The notes under the pieces were generated by a model that saw only the letters and a program-made list of their open reading frames with translations, was not told where the DNA came from and searched no databases. Of a stretch of DNA of 5,599 nucleotides, positions 1-5,250 are shown piece after piece. The DNA comes from Nitrospirota bacterium (GTDB lineage Bacteria > Nitrospirota > JACRHJ01): the NCBI GenBank assembly GCA_021785055.1, contig JAJYGS010000062.1, positions 1 through 5,599 of the forward strand, written 5' to 3'. A program made the translations under genes and the position numbers. Position 1 is the first letter of the stretch; every line of letters begins with the position of its first letter.

Positions 1-142
1 GCTCTTCGACATCACAAAGCCGTTCCCCGCGCGGACGATCGACCGGCGCATGGGGGGCGGCTGGGGCGTGATGTTGGATGATATCGCCGCCGGCATTTAC
101 GCGAACATCGCCCTGCGCATAATCGTAAGGCTGGCCTCGTGA
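1..142 (+). CDS. pgpA: Phosphatidylglycerophosphatase A, C-terminal fragment
   Basis: This is the last 46 codons of a gene that begins outside the window, read in the frame starting at base 2 and ending at TGA 140-142. The visible protein runs from LFDITKPFPARTIDRR through GGGWGVMLDDIAAG to IIVRLAS. It matches the end of the PgpA family, where a D-x-x-KP-x-P segment, a DRR, a glycine-rich stretch and a GVMxDDxxAG motif lie near the C-terminus; the paired aspartates are characteristic of the family. PgpA is an inner-membrane enzyme that removes the phosphate from phosphatidylglycerophosphate to give phosphatidylglycerol. The final hydrophobic stretch (AGIYANIALRIIVRL) is consistent with a membrane segment. 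Its stop codon overlaps the GTG start of the next gene by 4 bases (GTGA), so the two are probably translationally coupled. pgpA next to cinA is a familiar arrangement. The N-terminal part cannot be assessed. Confidence 0.88.
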   Translation, partial: LFDITKPFPARTIDRRMGGGWGVMLDDIAAGIYANIALRIIVRLAS

Positions 143-1326
143 GGGCGGAGGCTGTCATACTCGGCCTCGGCATGCCGGGCGGAGAGGCCGGAGGCGATTA
201 TATGCAGGCGCTCTCGGACTCCCTTGGGGAGTTCGGGCTTGAGCTCCCGGCGGTTTCATTTGTCGCGCTCGACGAAAAGGAGGCGGAAGACGCCGTCCGG
301 CGCGCGCTCTCCCGGTCGCTTCTGGTCGTGCTCTCCGGAAGGCGCGGGCAGGAGAGGATAGATGAGATTTCCAGGAAGGTTCTGGCGCGCTCGCTCGGAA
401 AACGGCTTGTGCTTCACCCGGAGATGGAAGAAAAACCGACGCTTTTGCCAAACGGCGCAAAACTTTTACCCGGCGCAAAGGGGTTCTGGCTGGAGCATGA
501 CGGCAGGTATATCGTATGGCTCGGCGGGCCGCCTGAGCATGACCGGGCGGAGAGGCTGGCGCTCCGCGACGTTATCCCGCCGGAGCTTGCAAGGGCGCTG
601 TCCAGGGGCCGGGGCAGGAAGTTCTCCGCCAGCCGGACAATACGGTGTTACGGCGTAAACGAAAGAGACGCGCGCGGGCTTCTCGGCGATATTTCCGTTC
701 AGGGCGGGGACATGAAATTTTATAGCTCCGTCGAGGGGCTGGACATAACGGCGTCCGCGCGCGCAGATACGCACGAGAAGGCCCAGAAGCTGCTCCTGGA
801 GCTTTGCGCCGAGATTGTCCGGAAGGTCGGCGACAGCTTCTACGGCACGGACGGAGAAAAGATGCAGGACGCGGTCGCGAGGCTCCTGACGGAGAGGCGT
901 CTGACAATCGCCACGGCGGAGTCCTGCACCGGGGGCCTTGTCGCCGGCAGGCTCACGGACGTCGTCGGAAGCTCGGCTTACCTTGAGCGCGGCGTTGTGA
1001 CATACTCGAACAAATCTAAAGAGGAGCTGCTCCTGGTCCCGGCGGAGACGCTGATAAAGCACGGCGCGGTTTCGGAAGAGACCGCGAGGCTTATGGCCGA
1101 AGGGATACGAAATAACGCGAAGACCGACCTGGGACTCGGCATCACGGGCATTGCCGGGCCGGGCGGCGGGACGGCGGAGAAGCCCGTGGGCCTGGTGTAT
1201 ATCGGCCTCGCCACGCCGGACGGCGCAGTCGTGAAGAAATTCAATTTCCCCGGAGACCGTGCGGCGGTGCGATTCGCCTCTTCGCAGATGGCGCTGGACA
1301 TGATACGCCGATACCTGATAAGCTGA
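139..1326 (+). CDS. cinA: CinA-family protein: degenerate N-terminal domain plus intact NMN deamidase (PncC-like) domain
   Basis: The protein has 395 residues; full CinA proteins are usually slightly over 400. The GTG start is chosen because MRAEAVILG aligns with the normal CinA beginning, and AAGG at 127-130 lies 8 bases upstream. Residues 1-150 follow the COG1058/MoCF-like domain, but the usual GTELLxG and GGLGPTxDD motifs are replaced by GLGMPGG (9-15) and SGRRGQERID (66-75). About 20 residues also seem to be missing around residue 98. GGPPEH (129-134) remains of the later LPGxPxEM motif. Residues 165-236 match the middle domain (TIRCYGVNE, then YSSVEGLDITASARA). Residues 240-395 are a complete C-terminal CinA domain: AESCTGG (260-266), GVVTYSN with K292 following, GAVSEE (309-314) and GITGIAGPGGGTAEKPVG (334-351). 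In characterised relatives this domain deamidates nicotinamide mononucleotide to nicotinate mononucleotide in NAD recycling, and the N-terminal domain is an ADP-ribose pyrophosphatase. The second activity is doubtful here. Confidence 0.92.
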   Translation: MRAEAVILGLGMPGGEAGGDYMQALSDSLGEFGLELPAVSFVALDEKEAEDAVRRALSRSLLVVLSGRRGQERIDEISRKVLARSLGKRLVLHPEMEEKPTLLPNGAKLLPGAKGFWLEHDGRYIVWLGGPPEHDRAERLALRDVIPPELARALSRGRGRKFSASRTIRCYGVNERDARGLLGDISVQGGDMKFYSSVEGLDITASARADTHEKAQKLLLELCAEIVRKVGDSFYGTDGEKMQDAVARLLTERRLTIATAESCTGGLVAGRLTDVVGSSAYLERGVVTYSNKSKEELLLVPAETLIKHGAVSEETARLMAEGIRNNAKTDLGLGITGIAGPGGGTAEKPVGLVYIGLATPDGAVVKKFNFPGDRAAVRFASSQMALDMIRRYLIS

Positions 1327-1358
1327 GTTACTTTTCTTTCGCGTGAAAGAAAAGTAAC
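1327..1358. repeat. Perfect 14-bp palindrome (hairpin) between cinA and thpR
   Basis: GTTACTTTTCTTTC (1327-1340) and GAAAGAAAAGTAAC (1345-1358) are exact reverse complements separated by the 4-base loop GCGT. The element starts at the base after the cinA stop codon and is followed by CAAAAGAAAGCGGGACG. There is no T-tract after the stem on either strand, so it is not a standard intrinsic terminator. From memory, very similar palindromes with the same right flank occur between genes in many proteobacterial genomes, which would make it a dispersed repeat of REP type; this cannot be checked here. In RNA it would form a strong stem that could stabilise the 3' end of upstream mRNA or cause pausing. 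Confidence 0.85.
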
Positions 1359-1381
1359 CAAAAGAAAGCGGGACGGTCTTA

Positions 1382-1963
1382 ATGTCTCGGAAAGGATATA
1401 TTCGCACCTTCATCGCCGTCGAGCTTCCGCCGGAGATAAGGGAGGCGATGGCGGGTGTGCAGGCGGAGCTTAAAAAATCCGGCGCGGACGTGGGCTGGGT
1501 GCGGGCGGAGGGCGTGCACCTGACGCTCAAGTTCCTGGGGGACGTGGAGGAGGGAGAAGTCGTAAAACTCTGCGACGCGCTTTCCGGCATGCTCGCAGGC
1601 GAAGCCCCGTTTATCCTACGGGCGAAGGGCATCGGCGCGTTTCCGACGCCAAAGGCCCCGCGTGTGGTATGGCTTGGCGTGGAGGGCGATACGGAGAGGC
1701 TCTCGGCCCTCGCGGAGACGGTGGAGCGGGTCTGCGCAGGGCTGAAATTTCCCCGCGAGTCCCGTCCCTTCAAGTCGCACCTTACATTGGGGCGGGTGAA
1801 GTCGCCAAGGGGGCGTGATGCGTTGGTGAAGGCGCTGGAGAGCTTCAGGGACGCCGACCTTGGTGAGTTCAAGGCCGATGCCGTATCCGTGATGAAAAGC
1901 GAGCTTAAGCCCTTCGGCGCGGTATATACGGAGATGCGGAGAATTGTTTTGGAGGGGAAATGA
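1382..1963 (+). CDS. thpR: RNA 2',3'-cyclic phosphodiesterase (LigT/ThpR, 2H phosphoesterase family)
   Basis: This 193-residue protein is of normal length for the family. It has the two HxTx motifs that define 2H phosphoesterases: HLTL at residues 46-49 (H46, T48) inside VHLTLKFLGD, and HLTL at 133-136 (H133, T135) inside KSHLTLGRVK. The start region RTFIAVELPPEIR and the central FPTPKAPRVVWLGV are also typical. Relatives open terminal 2',3'-cyclic phosphates on RNA and can join tRNA half-molecules through 2'-5' links in the test tube. The cellular role is not settled. The protein is cytosolic. The ATG is preceded only by a weak GGGACGG, and the palindrome lies just upstream, so translation may be modest or depend on readthrough from cinA. 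The TGA stop overlaps the ATG of the next gene (ATGA), which implies coupling. Proximity to cinA and recA is common as far as I recall. Confidence 0.94.
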   Translation: MSRKGYIRTFIAVELPPEIREAMAGVQAELKKSGADVGWVRAEGVHLTLKFLGDVEEGEVVKLCDALSGMLAGEAPFILRAKGIGAFPTPKAPRVVWLGVEGDTERLSALAETVERVCAGLKFPRESRPFKSHLTLGRVKSPRGRDALVKALESFRDADLGEFKADAVSVMKSELKPFGAVYTEMRRIVLEGK

Positions 1964-2175
1964 ATTTACGTTTGAGCGCGATAATTACAAAGGAAGAAGA
2001 ATGGTATGTCGCCCGTTGTCCTGAATTGGATGTTACATCCCAGGGCAAGACATTTGAGGAGGCGAGGGAGAACCTCAAGGAGGCCGTAGAACTTTATATC
2101 GAAAGCTTCGGCACGGACGATATTTCCGAAATCAAGGGTGAACCTGTTTTTACAACAATAGAGGTCGCCGCTTGA
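1960..2175 (+). CDS. hicB: Short HicB-family antitoxin (UPF0150-type)
   Basis: This 71-residue protein begins MNLRLSAIITKEEEWYVARCPELDVTSQG and continues with KTFEEARENLKEAVELYIES. That is the classic HicB N-terminal pattern: a strand, then WYVARCPEL, a glycine turn, then the EEAxxNLKEAxELY helix. It has the degenerate RNase H-like fold used to bind and block HicA. Longer HicB proteins add a helix-turn-helix or ribbon-helix-helix DNA-binding domain; here the chain ends soon after the first domain, so there is no visible means of autorepression. GGAGGGG (1951-1957) is its ribosome site and lies inside the end of thpR, whose stop codon the ATG overlaps. The hicA start overlaps this stop in turn. 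G+C is far below the neighbours: the 60 bases at 1981-2040 are about 40% G+C by hand count. This points to acquisition by transfer. A solitary HicB-like regulator is less likely because a HicA follows directly. Confidence 0.88.
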   Translation: MNLRLSAIITKEEEWYVARCPELDVTSQGKTFEEARENLKEAVELYIESFGTDDISEIKGEPVFTTIEVAA

Positions 2176-2420
2176 AGCTTCCAGTCATATCTGGAGAACA
2201 ATTAATTAAGATACTCCTCAAGAAAGGATTTATCAAAAAGAGGCAGAAGGGCAGTCATGTGTCCCTTGAAAAAAAGACCACGGAGAAAACATATAAAACA
2301 GTCGTCCCGTTACATGATTCTCTTGCAAAGGGTAATTTAAGTAGTATTTTAAAGAATACGGGGCTTACAAAAGAAGACCTGCTGAAATTGATAGTTCTTA
2401 TACTTGGCATAACCCTTTAG
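2172..2420 (+). CDS. hicA: HicA-family toxin (mRNA interferase), TTG start
   Basis: This 82-residue protein has the full HicA pattern: KLPVISGEQLIKILLKKGF, KRQKGSHVSL with the catalytic-type histidine at residue 29, VVPLHDSLAKGNLSSILKNTGLTKEDLLKL. HicA proteins have a double-stranded-RNA-binding-like fold and cut mRNA in a ribosome-independent way, halting growth until the antitoxin neutralises them. The TTG start at 2172 is supported by alignment of the first residues with other HicAs and by AGAGG at 2160-2164, 7 bases upstream. It overlaps the hicB stop (TTGA). A TTG codon would lower toxin output relative to the antitoxin. The antitoxin gene comes first, the reverse of the E. coli hicAB order. 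The last ten residues (LIVLILGITL) form an unusual hydrophobic tail. The 60 bases at 2221-2280 and 2341-2400 are about 40% and 33% G+C, well below recA. All key residues are present, so the gene looks intact. Confidence 0.9.
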   Translation: MKLPVISGEQLIKILLKKGFIKKRQKGSHVSLEKKTTEKTYKTVVPLHDSLAKGNLSSILKNTGLTKEDLLKLIVLILGITL

Positions 2421-2439
2421 CGGCGGAAGGAGCAACGAG

Positions 2440-3462
2440 ATGGCTGAAAAGACGGAAAAAGACCAGAAGATGCGCGCGCTGGACCTGGCCGTGTCGCAGA
2501 TAGAGAAGCAGTTCGGCAAGGGTTCCATAATGCGCCTGGGGAACGACCAGCCCTCGCCGGACGTCGCGGTGATACCCACCGGCTCGCTGGGGCTGGACAT
2601 CGCCCTCGGCGTCGGCGGCTACCCGCGCGGCAGGGTCATCGAGATATACGGCCCGGAGTCCTCCGGCAAGACCACTCTTTCGCTTAACGCAATCGCCCAG
2701 GCCCAGAAGACGGGCGGAATCGCGGCTTTTATCGACGCGGAGCACGCCCTTGACGTCGCCTACGCCCGCAAGATCGGCGTACGGACGGACGACCTGCTCA
2801 TCTCCCAGCCGGACACGGGCGAGCAGGCGCTCGAAGTCGCGGAGACGCTTGTAAGGAGCGGCGCGGTGGACATAGTCGTCGTGGACTCCGTCGCGGCCTT
2901 GGTGCCGAAAGCGGAGATCGAGGGCGAGATGGGGGATTCGCACATGGGGCTGCAGGCGCGGCTCATGTCCCAGGCCCTCAGGAAGCTCACCGCAACAATC
3001 TCAAAGTCCATGACGACGGTAATATTCATCAACCAGATACGCATGAAGATAGGCATCGTCTACGGAAACCCTGAGACGACCACCGGCGGCAACGCGCTGA
3101 AGTTCTACGCCTCCGTGCGCCTCGACATCAGGAAGGCGGAGGCCATAAAGGACGGCCAGGACATAACCGGGAACCGGGTGCGGGTGAAGGTGGTGAAGAA
3201 CAAGGTCGCCCCGCCTTTCAAGCAGGCGGAGTTCGACATCCTGTTCAACGAGGGCATATCGAAGGTCGGCGAGGTCGTGGACGCCGGGGTGAATATCGGC
3301 GTGATAGAAAAGGCCGGGGCATGGTATTCGTATAACGGAGACCGTATCGGCCAGGGGCGCGAAAACGTGAAGTCGTACCTGAAAGACCATCCGGATACGC
3401 TGGACGAGATAGAGGCTGCGGTCAAAGAAAAGGCCGGCTTACCTCCCGCCGCGCCGGCATAA
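2440..3462 (+). CDS. recA: Recombinase RecA
   Basis: This 340-residue RecA is complete and highly conserved. Walker A is GPESSGKTT (71-79, K77). The catalytic glutamate is E101 in DAEHALD. Walker B is IVVVDS (145-150). Loop L1 is the EGEMGDSHMG region (161-170), and L2 follows NQIRMKIG up to NPETTTGGNALKFYASVRLDIR. RecA polymerises on single-stranded DNA, drives strand exchange in repair and recombination, and stimulates LexA self-cleavage. The N-terminal oligomerisation helix includes KMRALDLAVSQIEKQFGKGSIM. The end (KEKAGLPPAAPA) is short and Ala/Pro-rich and lacks the acidic tail of E. coli RecA, which normally damps DNA binding. AAGGAG (2427-2432) lies 7 bases before the ATG, a strong ribosome site. 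Only 19 bases separate it from hicA, and pilT follows after 13. I see no convincing LexA box just upstream, so SOS control, if any, acts elsewhere. Confidence 0.99.
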   Translation: MAEKTEKDQKMRALDLAVSQIEKQFGKGSIMRLGNDQPSPDVAVIPTGSLGLDIALGVGGYPRGRVIEIYGPESSGKTTLSLNAIAQAQKTGGIAAFIDAEHALDVAYARKIGVRTDDLLISQPDTGEQALEVAETLVRSGAVDIVVVDSVAALVPKAEIEGEMGDSHMGLQARLMSQALRKLTATISKSMTTVIFINQIRMKIGIVYGNPETTTGGNALKFYASVRLDIRKAEAIKDGQDITGNRVRVKVVKNKVAPPFKQAEFDILFNEGISKVGEVVDAGVNIGVIEKAGAWYSYNGDRIGQGRENVKSYLKDHPDTLDEIEAAVKEKAGLPPAAPA

Positions 3463-3475
3463 AGAGGGCGAAAAA

Positions 3476-4666
3476 ATGGATATACCAAGCCAGGGAAGCC
3501 TTTCCATCAACGACATACTAAAGACGTCCGCGGAACGGCGCGCGTCGGACGTGCATATCAAGGTGGGAAGCCCGCCGGTGCTGCGCATCGACGGCAAGCT
3601 GACGCCGATGCTGGAGCAGAAGCGCCTGACCCAGGAGGATGTGGTAAAGCTCGCGTTCTCCATGATGAACCAGGGCCAGCGGGAGAAATTCAAGACGAAG
3701 AACGAGGCCGACTTCGCATACGGCGTCCCGGGGCTTGGACGGTTCAGGGTAAACGTCTTCATGCAGAGGGGCACCGTCGGCATAGTCATGCGCGCCATCC
3801 CCACGAAGGTCGCCTCCATCGAGGAGCTTACCCTCCCGCCGGTAATCACTAAGCTCGCACAGGAGCCGCGCGGCATGATACTCGTTACCGGCACCACCGG
3901 GAGCGGCAAGTCCACCACGCTGGCCTCGATGATAGACTACATCAACATGACGCGCACAGAGCACATAATGACCATCGAGGACCCGATAGAATACCTCCAC
4001 AGGGACAAGAAGGCCCTCGTGAACCAGCGCGAGGTCGGGATGGACACGGAGTCGTTTCCCCTGGCGCTTCGCTCGGCGCTGAGGCAGGACCCGGACATCA
4101 TTCTCGTGGGCGAGATGCGCGACTACGACACCATAAGCACCGCGCTGACCGCCTCGGAGACAGGGCATCTCGTCCTGTCCACGCTCCACACGGTCGATGC
4201 CGTAGAGACCATCAACCGCATAATCTCCGTCTTCCCGCCCTATCAGCAGAAGCAGGTGCGCCTCCAGCTCGCGGCGGTGCTGAAGGGAGTCATATCCCAG
4301 AGGCTTGTGCCGCGCGCGGACGGCAACGGGCGCGTCCCGGCATGCGAGATACTCGTCGTAACGGGCACGATAAGGGAGTGCATAATAGACCAGGACAAGA
4401 CCAGGCATATACACGACGTAATCGCCGCGGGCGGCTCCCAGTACGGCATGCAGACGTTCGACCAGTCCCTCTACGGCCTTTACAAGGCCGGACTTGTCAC
4501 TTACGAAGAGGCCCTGAGGAGAAGCTCCAACCCCGACGACTTCGCCCTCCGGATACGCGGCATAACCTCCACCTCCGACGAGACCTGGGATGGCGCATCC
4601 GAATCGCAAGGCTCCGCCGAAAAACCGGGCGACCCCGGCTTCAAAATAGACCGCCTCGGCGAGTGA
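3476..4666 (+). CDS. pilT: Type IV pilus retraction ATPase PilT
   Basis: This 396-residue secretion ATPase has the PilT motif set: N-terminal PAS-like region with RRASDVHIKVGSPPVLRIDG (21-40), Walker A GTTGSGKS (139-146), Asp box TIEDPIE (166-172), Walker B DPDIILVGEMRD (205-216, E213) and His box GHLVLSTLHT (230-239). GEMRD and the C-terminal GMQTFDQSLYGLYKAGLVTYEEAL favour PilT over the assembly ATPase PilB or general secretion GspE. PilT forms a hexamer at the inner face of the cytoplasmic membrane and depolymerises pilin to retract pili for twitching, DNA uptake and adhesion. Residues after about 365 (TSTSDETWDGASESQGSAEK...) are a low-complexity tail beyond the usual end of roughly 345-360 residues. 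AGAGGG (3463-3468) lies 7 bases before the ATG. It sits between recA and recX with small gaps, so it is probably cotranscribed with them. No other pilus genes are visible. Confidence 0.96.
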   Translation: MDIPSQGSLSINDILKTSAERRASDVHIKVGSPPVLRIDGKLTPMLEQKRLTQEDVVKLAFSMMNQGQREKFKTKNEADFAYGVPGLGRFRVNVFMQRGTVGIVMRAIPTKVASIEELTLPPVITKLAQEPRGMILVTGTTGSGKSTTLASMIDYINMTRTEHIMTIEDPIEYLHRDKKALVNQREVGMDTESFPLALRSALRQDPDIILVGEMRDYDTISTALTASETGHLVLSTLHTVDAVETINRIISVFPPYQQKQVRLQLAAVLKGVISQRLVPRADGNGRVPACEILVVTGTIRECIIDQDKTRHIHDVIAAGGSQYGMQTFDQSLYGLYKAGLVTYEEALRRSSNPDDFALRIRGITSTSDETWDGASESQGSAEKPGDPGFKIDRLGE

Positions 4667-4682
4667 ACCGGGGCCGGCAGAC

Positions 4683-4690
4683 AAGGGGAG
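4683..4690 (+). promoter_or_regulatory. Ribosome binding site that sets the recX TTG start
   Basis: AAGGGGAG ends 5 bases before the TTG at 4696. The only nearby ATG in frame (4750) has its GAGGG just 2 bases upstream, too close for a good ribosome site, and starting there would drop 18 residues from the protein. The TTG is therefore the better start. Confidence 0.7.
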
Positions 4691-4695
4691 CGGAT

Positions 4696-5187
4696 TTGCA
4701 GGGCACGGCACCGGGTGCACGGAACGACCGGCTTAAACGGGCGAGGGATATGGCATACCGCTATCTCGCCCTCCGGGACAGGAGCGAACGGGAGCTTCGG
4801 GATTACCTTGGGCGAAAGGAAATCCCTTCTGAAGCTGCGGATGCGGTTATCGAGGATTTCGCCCGGTCCGGGTATATCGACGACCGCCGTTTCGCGGCAT
4901 CCTATGCAAGGTATCTAATCGAGCGCAAGGGGCTTTCCCGTTATGCGCTCAGGATGGAGCTTCAAAGAAAGGGCGTCCGACAGGATTATATAGACGACGC
5001 GCTGGAAGGGTTTTTCGGGGAGGACGGCTACGACGAGGAGGGTCTGGCCACCGCCCTGGCCCGGAAAAAGGCCGCTTCCATGCATAACCTGCCGCAGGAT
5101 AAGGCAAAAAGGCGGCTGACGGATTATCTTCGGCGCCGAGGTTTCTCTTTCGACGCCATAAAAAAAGCATTGAACGCCCTCATTTAA
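4696..5187 (+). CDS. recX: Regulatory protein RecX
   Basis: From the TTG start this is 163 residues, a normal RecX length. The conserved parts are AYRYLALRDRSERELRDYL (20-38), FARSGYIDDRRFAASYARYLIERKGLSRYALRMELQRKGV (55-94) and the last repeat KAKRRLTDYLRRRGFSFDAIKKAL (136-159). RecX is an all-helical protein of three-helix tandem repeats that binds within the groove of the RecA-DNA filament and modulates it, usually by inhibiting extension and ATPase activity. It normally lies just downstream of recA; here pilT separates the two. The gap after pilT is 29 bases, and the reading frame is open well upstream into pilT, so the start had to be picked by ribosome site and family alignment. ATG 4750 is the alternative. 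RecX sequences are weakly conserved, but the RDRSExEL and GYIDDxRFA motifs together with the neighbouring recA make the call firm. Confidence 0.93.
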   Translation: MQGTAPGARNDRLKRARDMAYRYLALRDRSERELRDYLGRKEIPSEAADAVIEDFARSGYIDDRRFAASYARYLIERKGLSRYALRMELQRKGVRQDYIDDALEGFFGEDGYDEEGLATALARKKAASMHNLPQDKAKRRLTDYLRRRGFSFDAIKKALNALI

Positions 5188-5250
5188 GATTTGACTTCTT
5201 TCATAATATTCAAGTATAATTCGTAATAATGTTTTTTTGGAGGTCAAATC
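5188..5250 (+). repeat. Inverted repeat spanning the tatA promoter and ribosome site
   Basis: GATTTGAC (5188-5195) and GTCAAATC (5243-5250) are exact reverse complements. In RNA the pairing extends to 12 base pairs, 5188-5199 with 5239-5250, using two G-U wobbles. The left arm contains most of the -35 box and the right arm contains GGAGG, the tatA ribosome site. The intervening loop is 39 bases. It may be chance, an operator, or an RNA switch acting only on transcripts that read through from recX. Confidence 0.5.
5191..5220 (+). promoter_or_regulatory. Sigma70-type promoter for tatA
   Basis: TTGACT (5191-5196, five of six consensus bases) and TATAAT (5215-5220, a perfect match) are separated by 18 bases in an AT-rich patch just after the recX stop. 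Transcription would start near 5226-5228. That leaves a leader of about 25 bases with GGAGG (5239-5243) lying 7 bases before the ATG. This is the best promoter in the window and makes tatA independent of the recA unit. Confidence 0.82.

Noticed and set aside
1327..1358. The palindrome as an intrinsic terminator for cinA.
   Set aside because: No run of T follows the stem on either strand; the right side is A-rich instead.
466..1872. Long open frame on the minus strand opposite cinA and thpR (468 codons).
   Set aside because: It runs antisense to two clearly conserved genes, passes through the palindrome, has no recognisable domain, and is the kind of frame that GC-rich codon use produces by chance.
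2384..2397. GAA-N8-TTC half-sites before recA as a possible LexA box.
   Set aside because: Only the outer bases match and the centre is not palindromic; it resembles no LexA consensus I know well enough to claim.
2323..2404. Possible recA promoters within hicA: TTGCAA-N16-TATTTT, and an isolated TATACT at 2399-2404.
   Set aside because: The matches are weak (four of six at each box) or lack a -35 box at usable spacing, and the sequence is AT-rich, so such matches are expected by chance.
4342..4695. In-frame upstream extension of recX inside pilT.
   Set aside because: The Arg/Pro-rich translation is out-of-frame pilT sequence with no similarity to RecX; the family alignment and ribosome site place the start at 4696.
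3518..4720. Long open frame on the minus strand opposite pilT (400 codons).
   Set aside because: It mirrors the codon pattern of pilT, shows no family motif, and extends just past both pilT edges only because stops are rare in this GC-rich frame.
5200..5238. The T7 run at 5232-5238 as a terminator for recX.
   Set aside because: No GC-rich stem precedes the T-run; the sequence before it is the AT-rich tatA promoter and leader.
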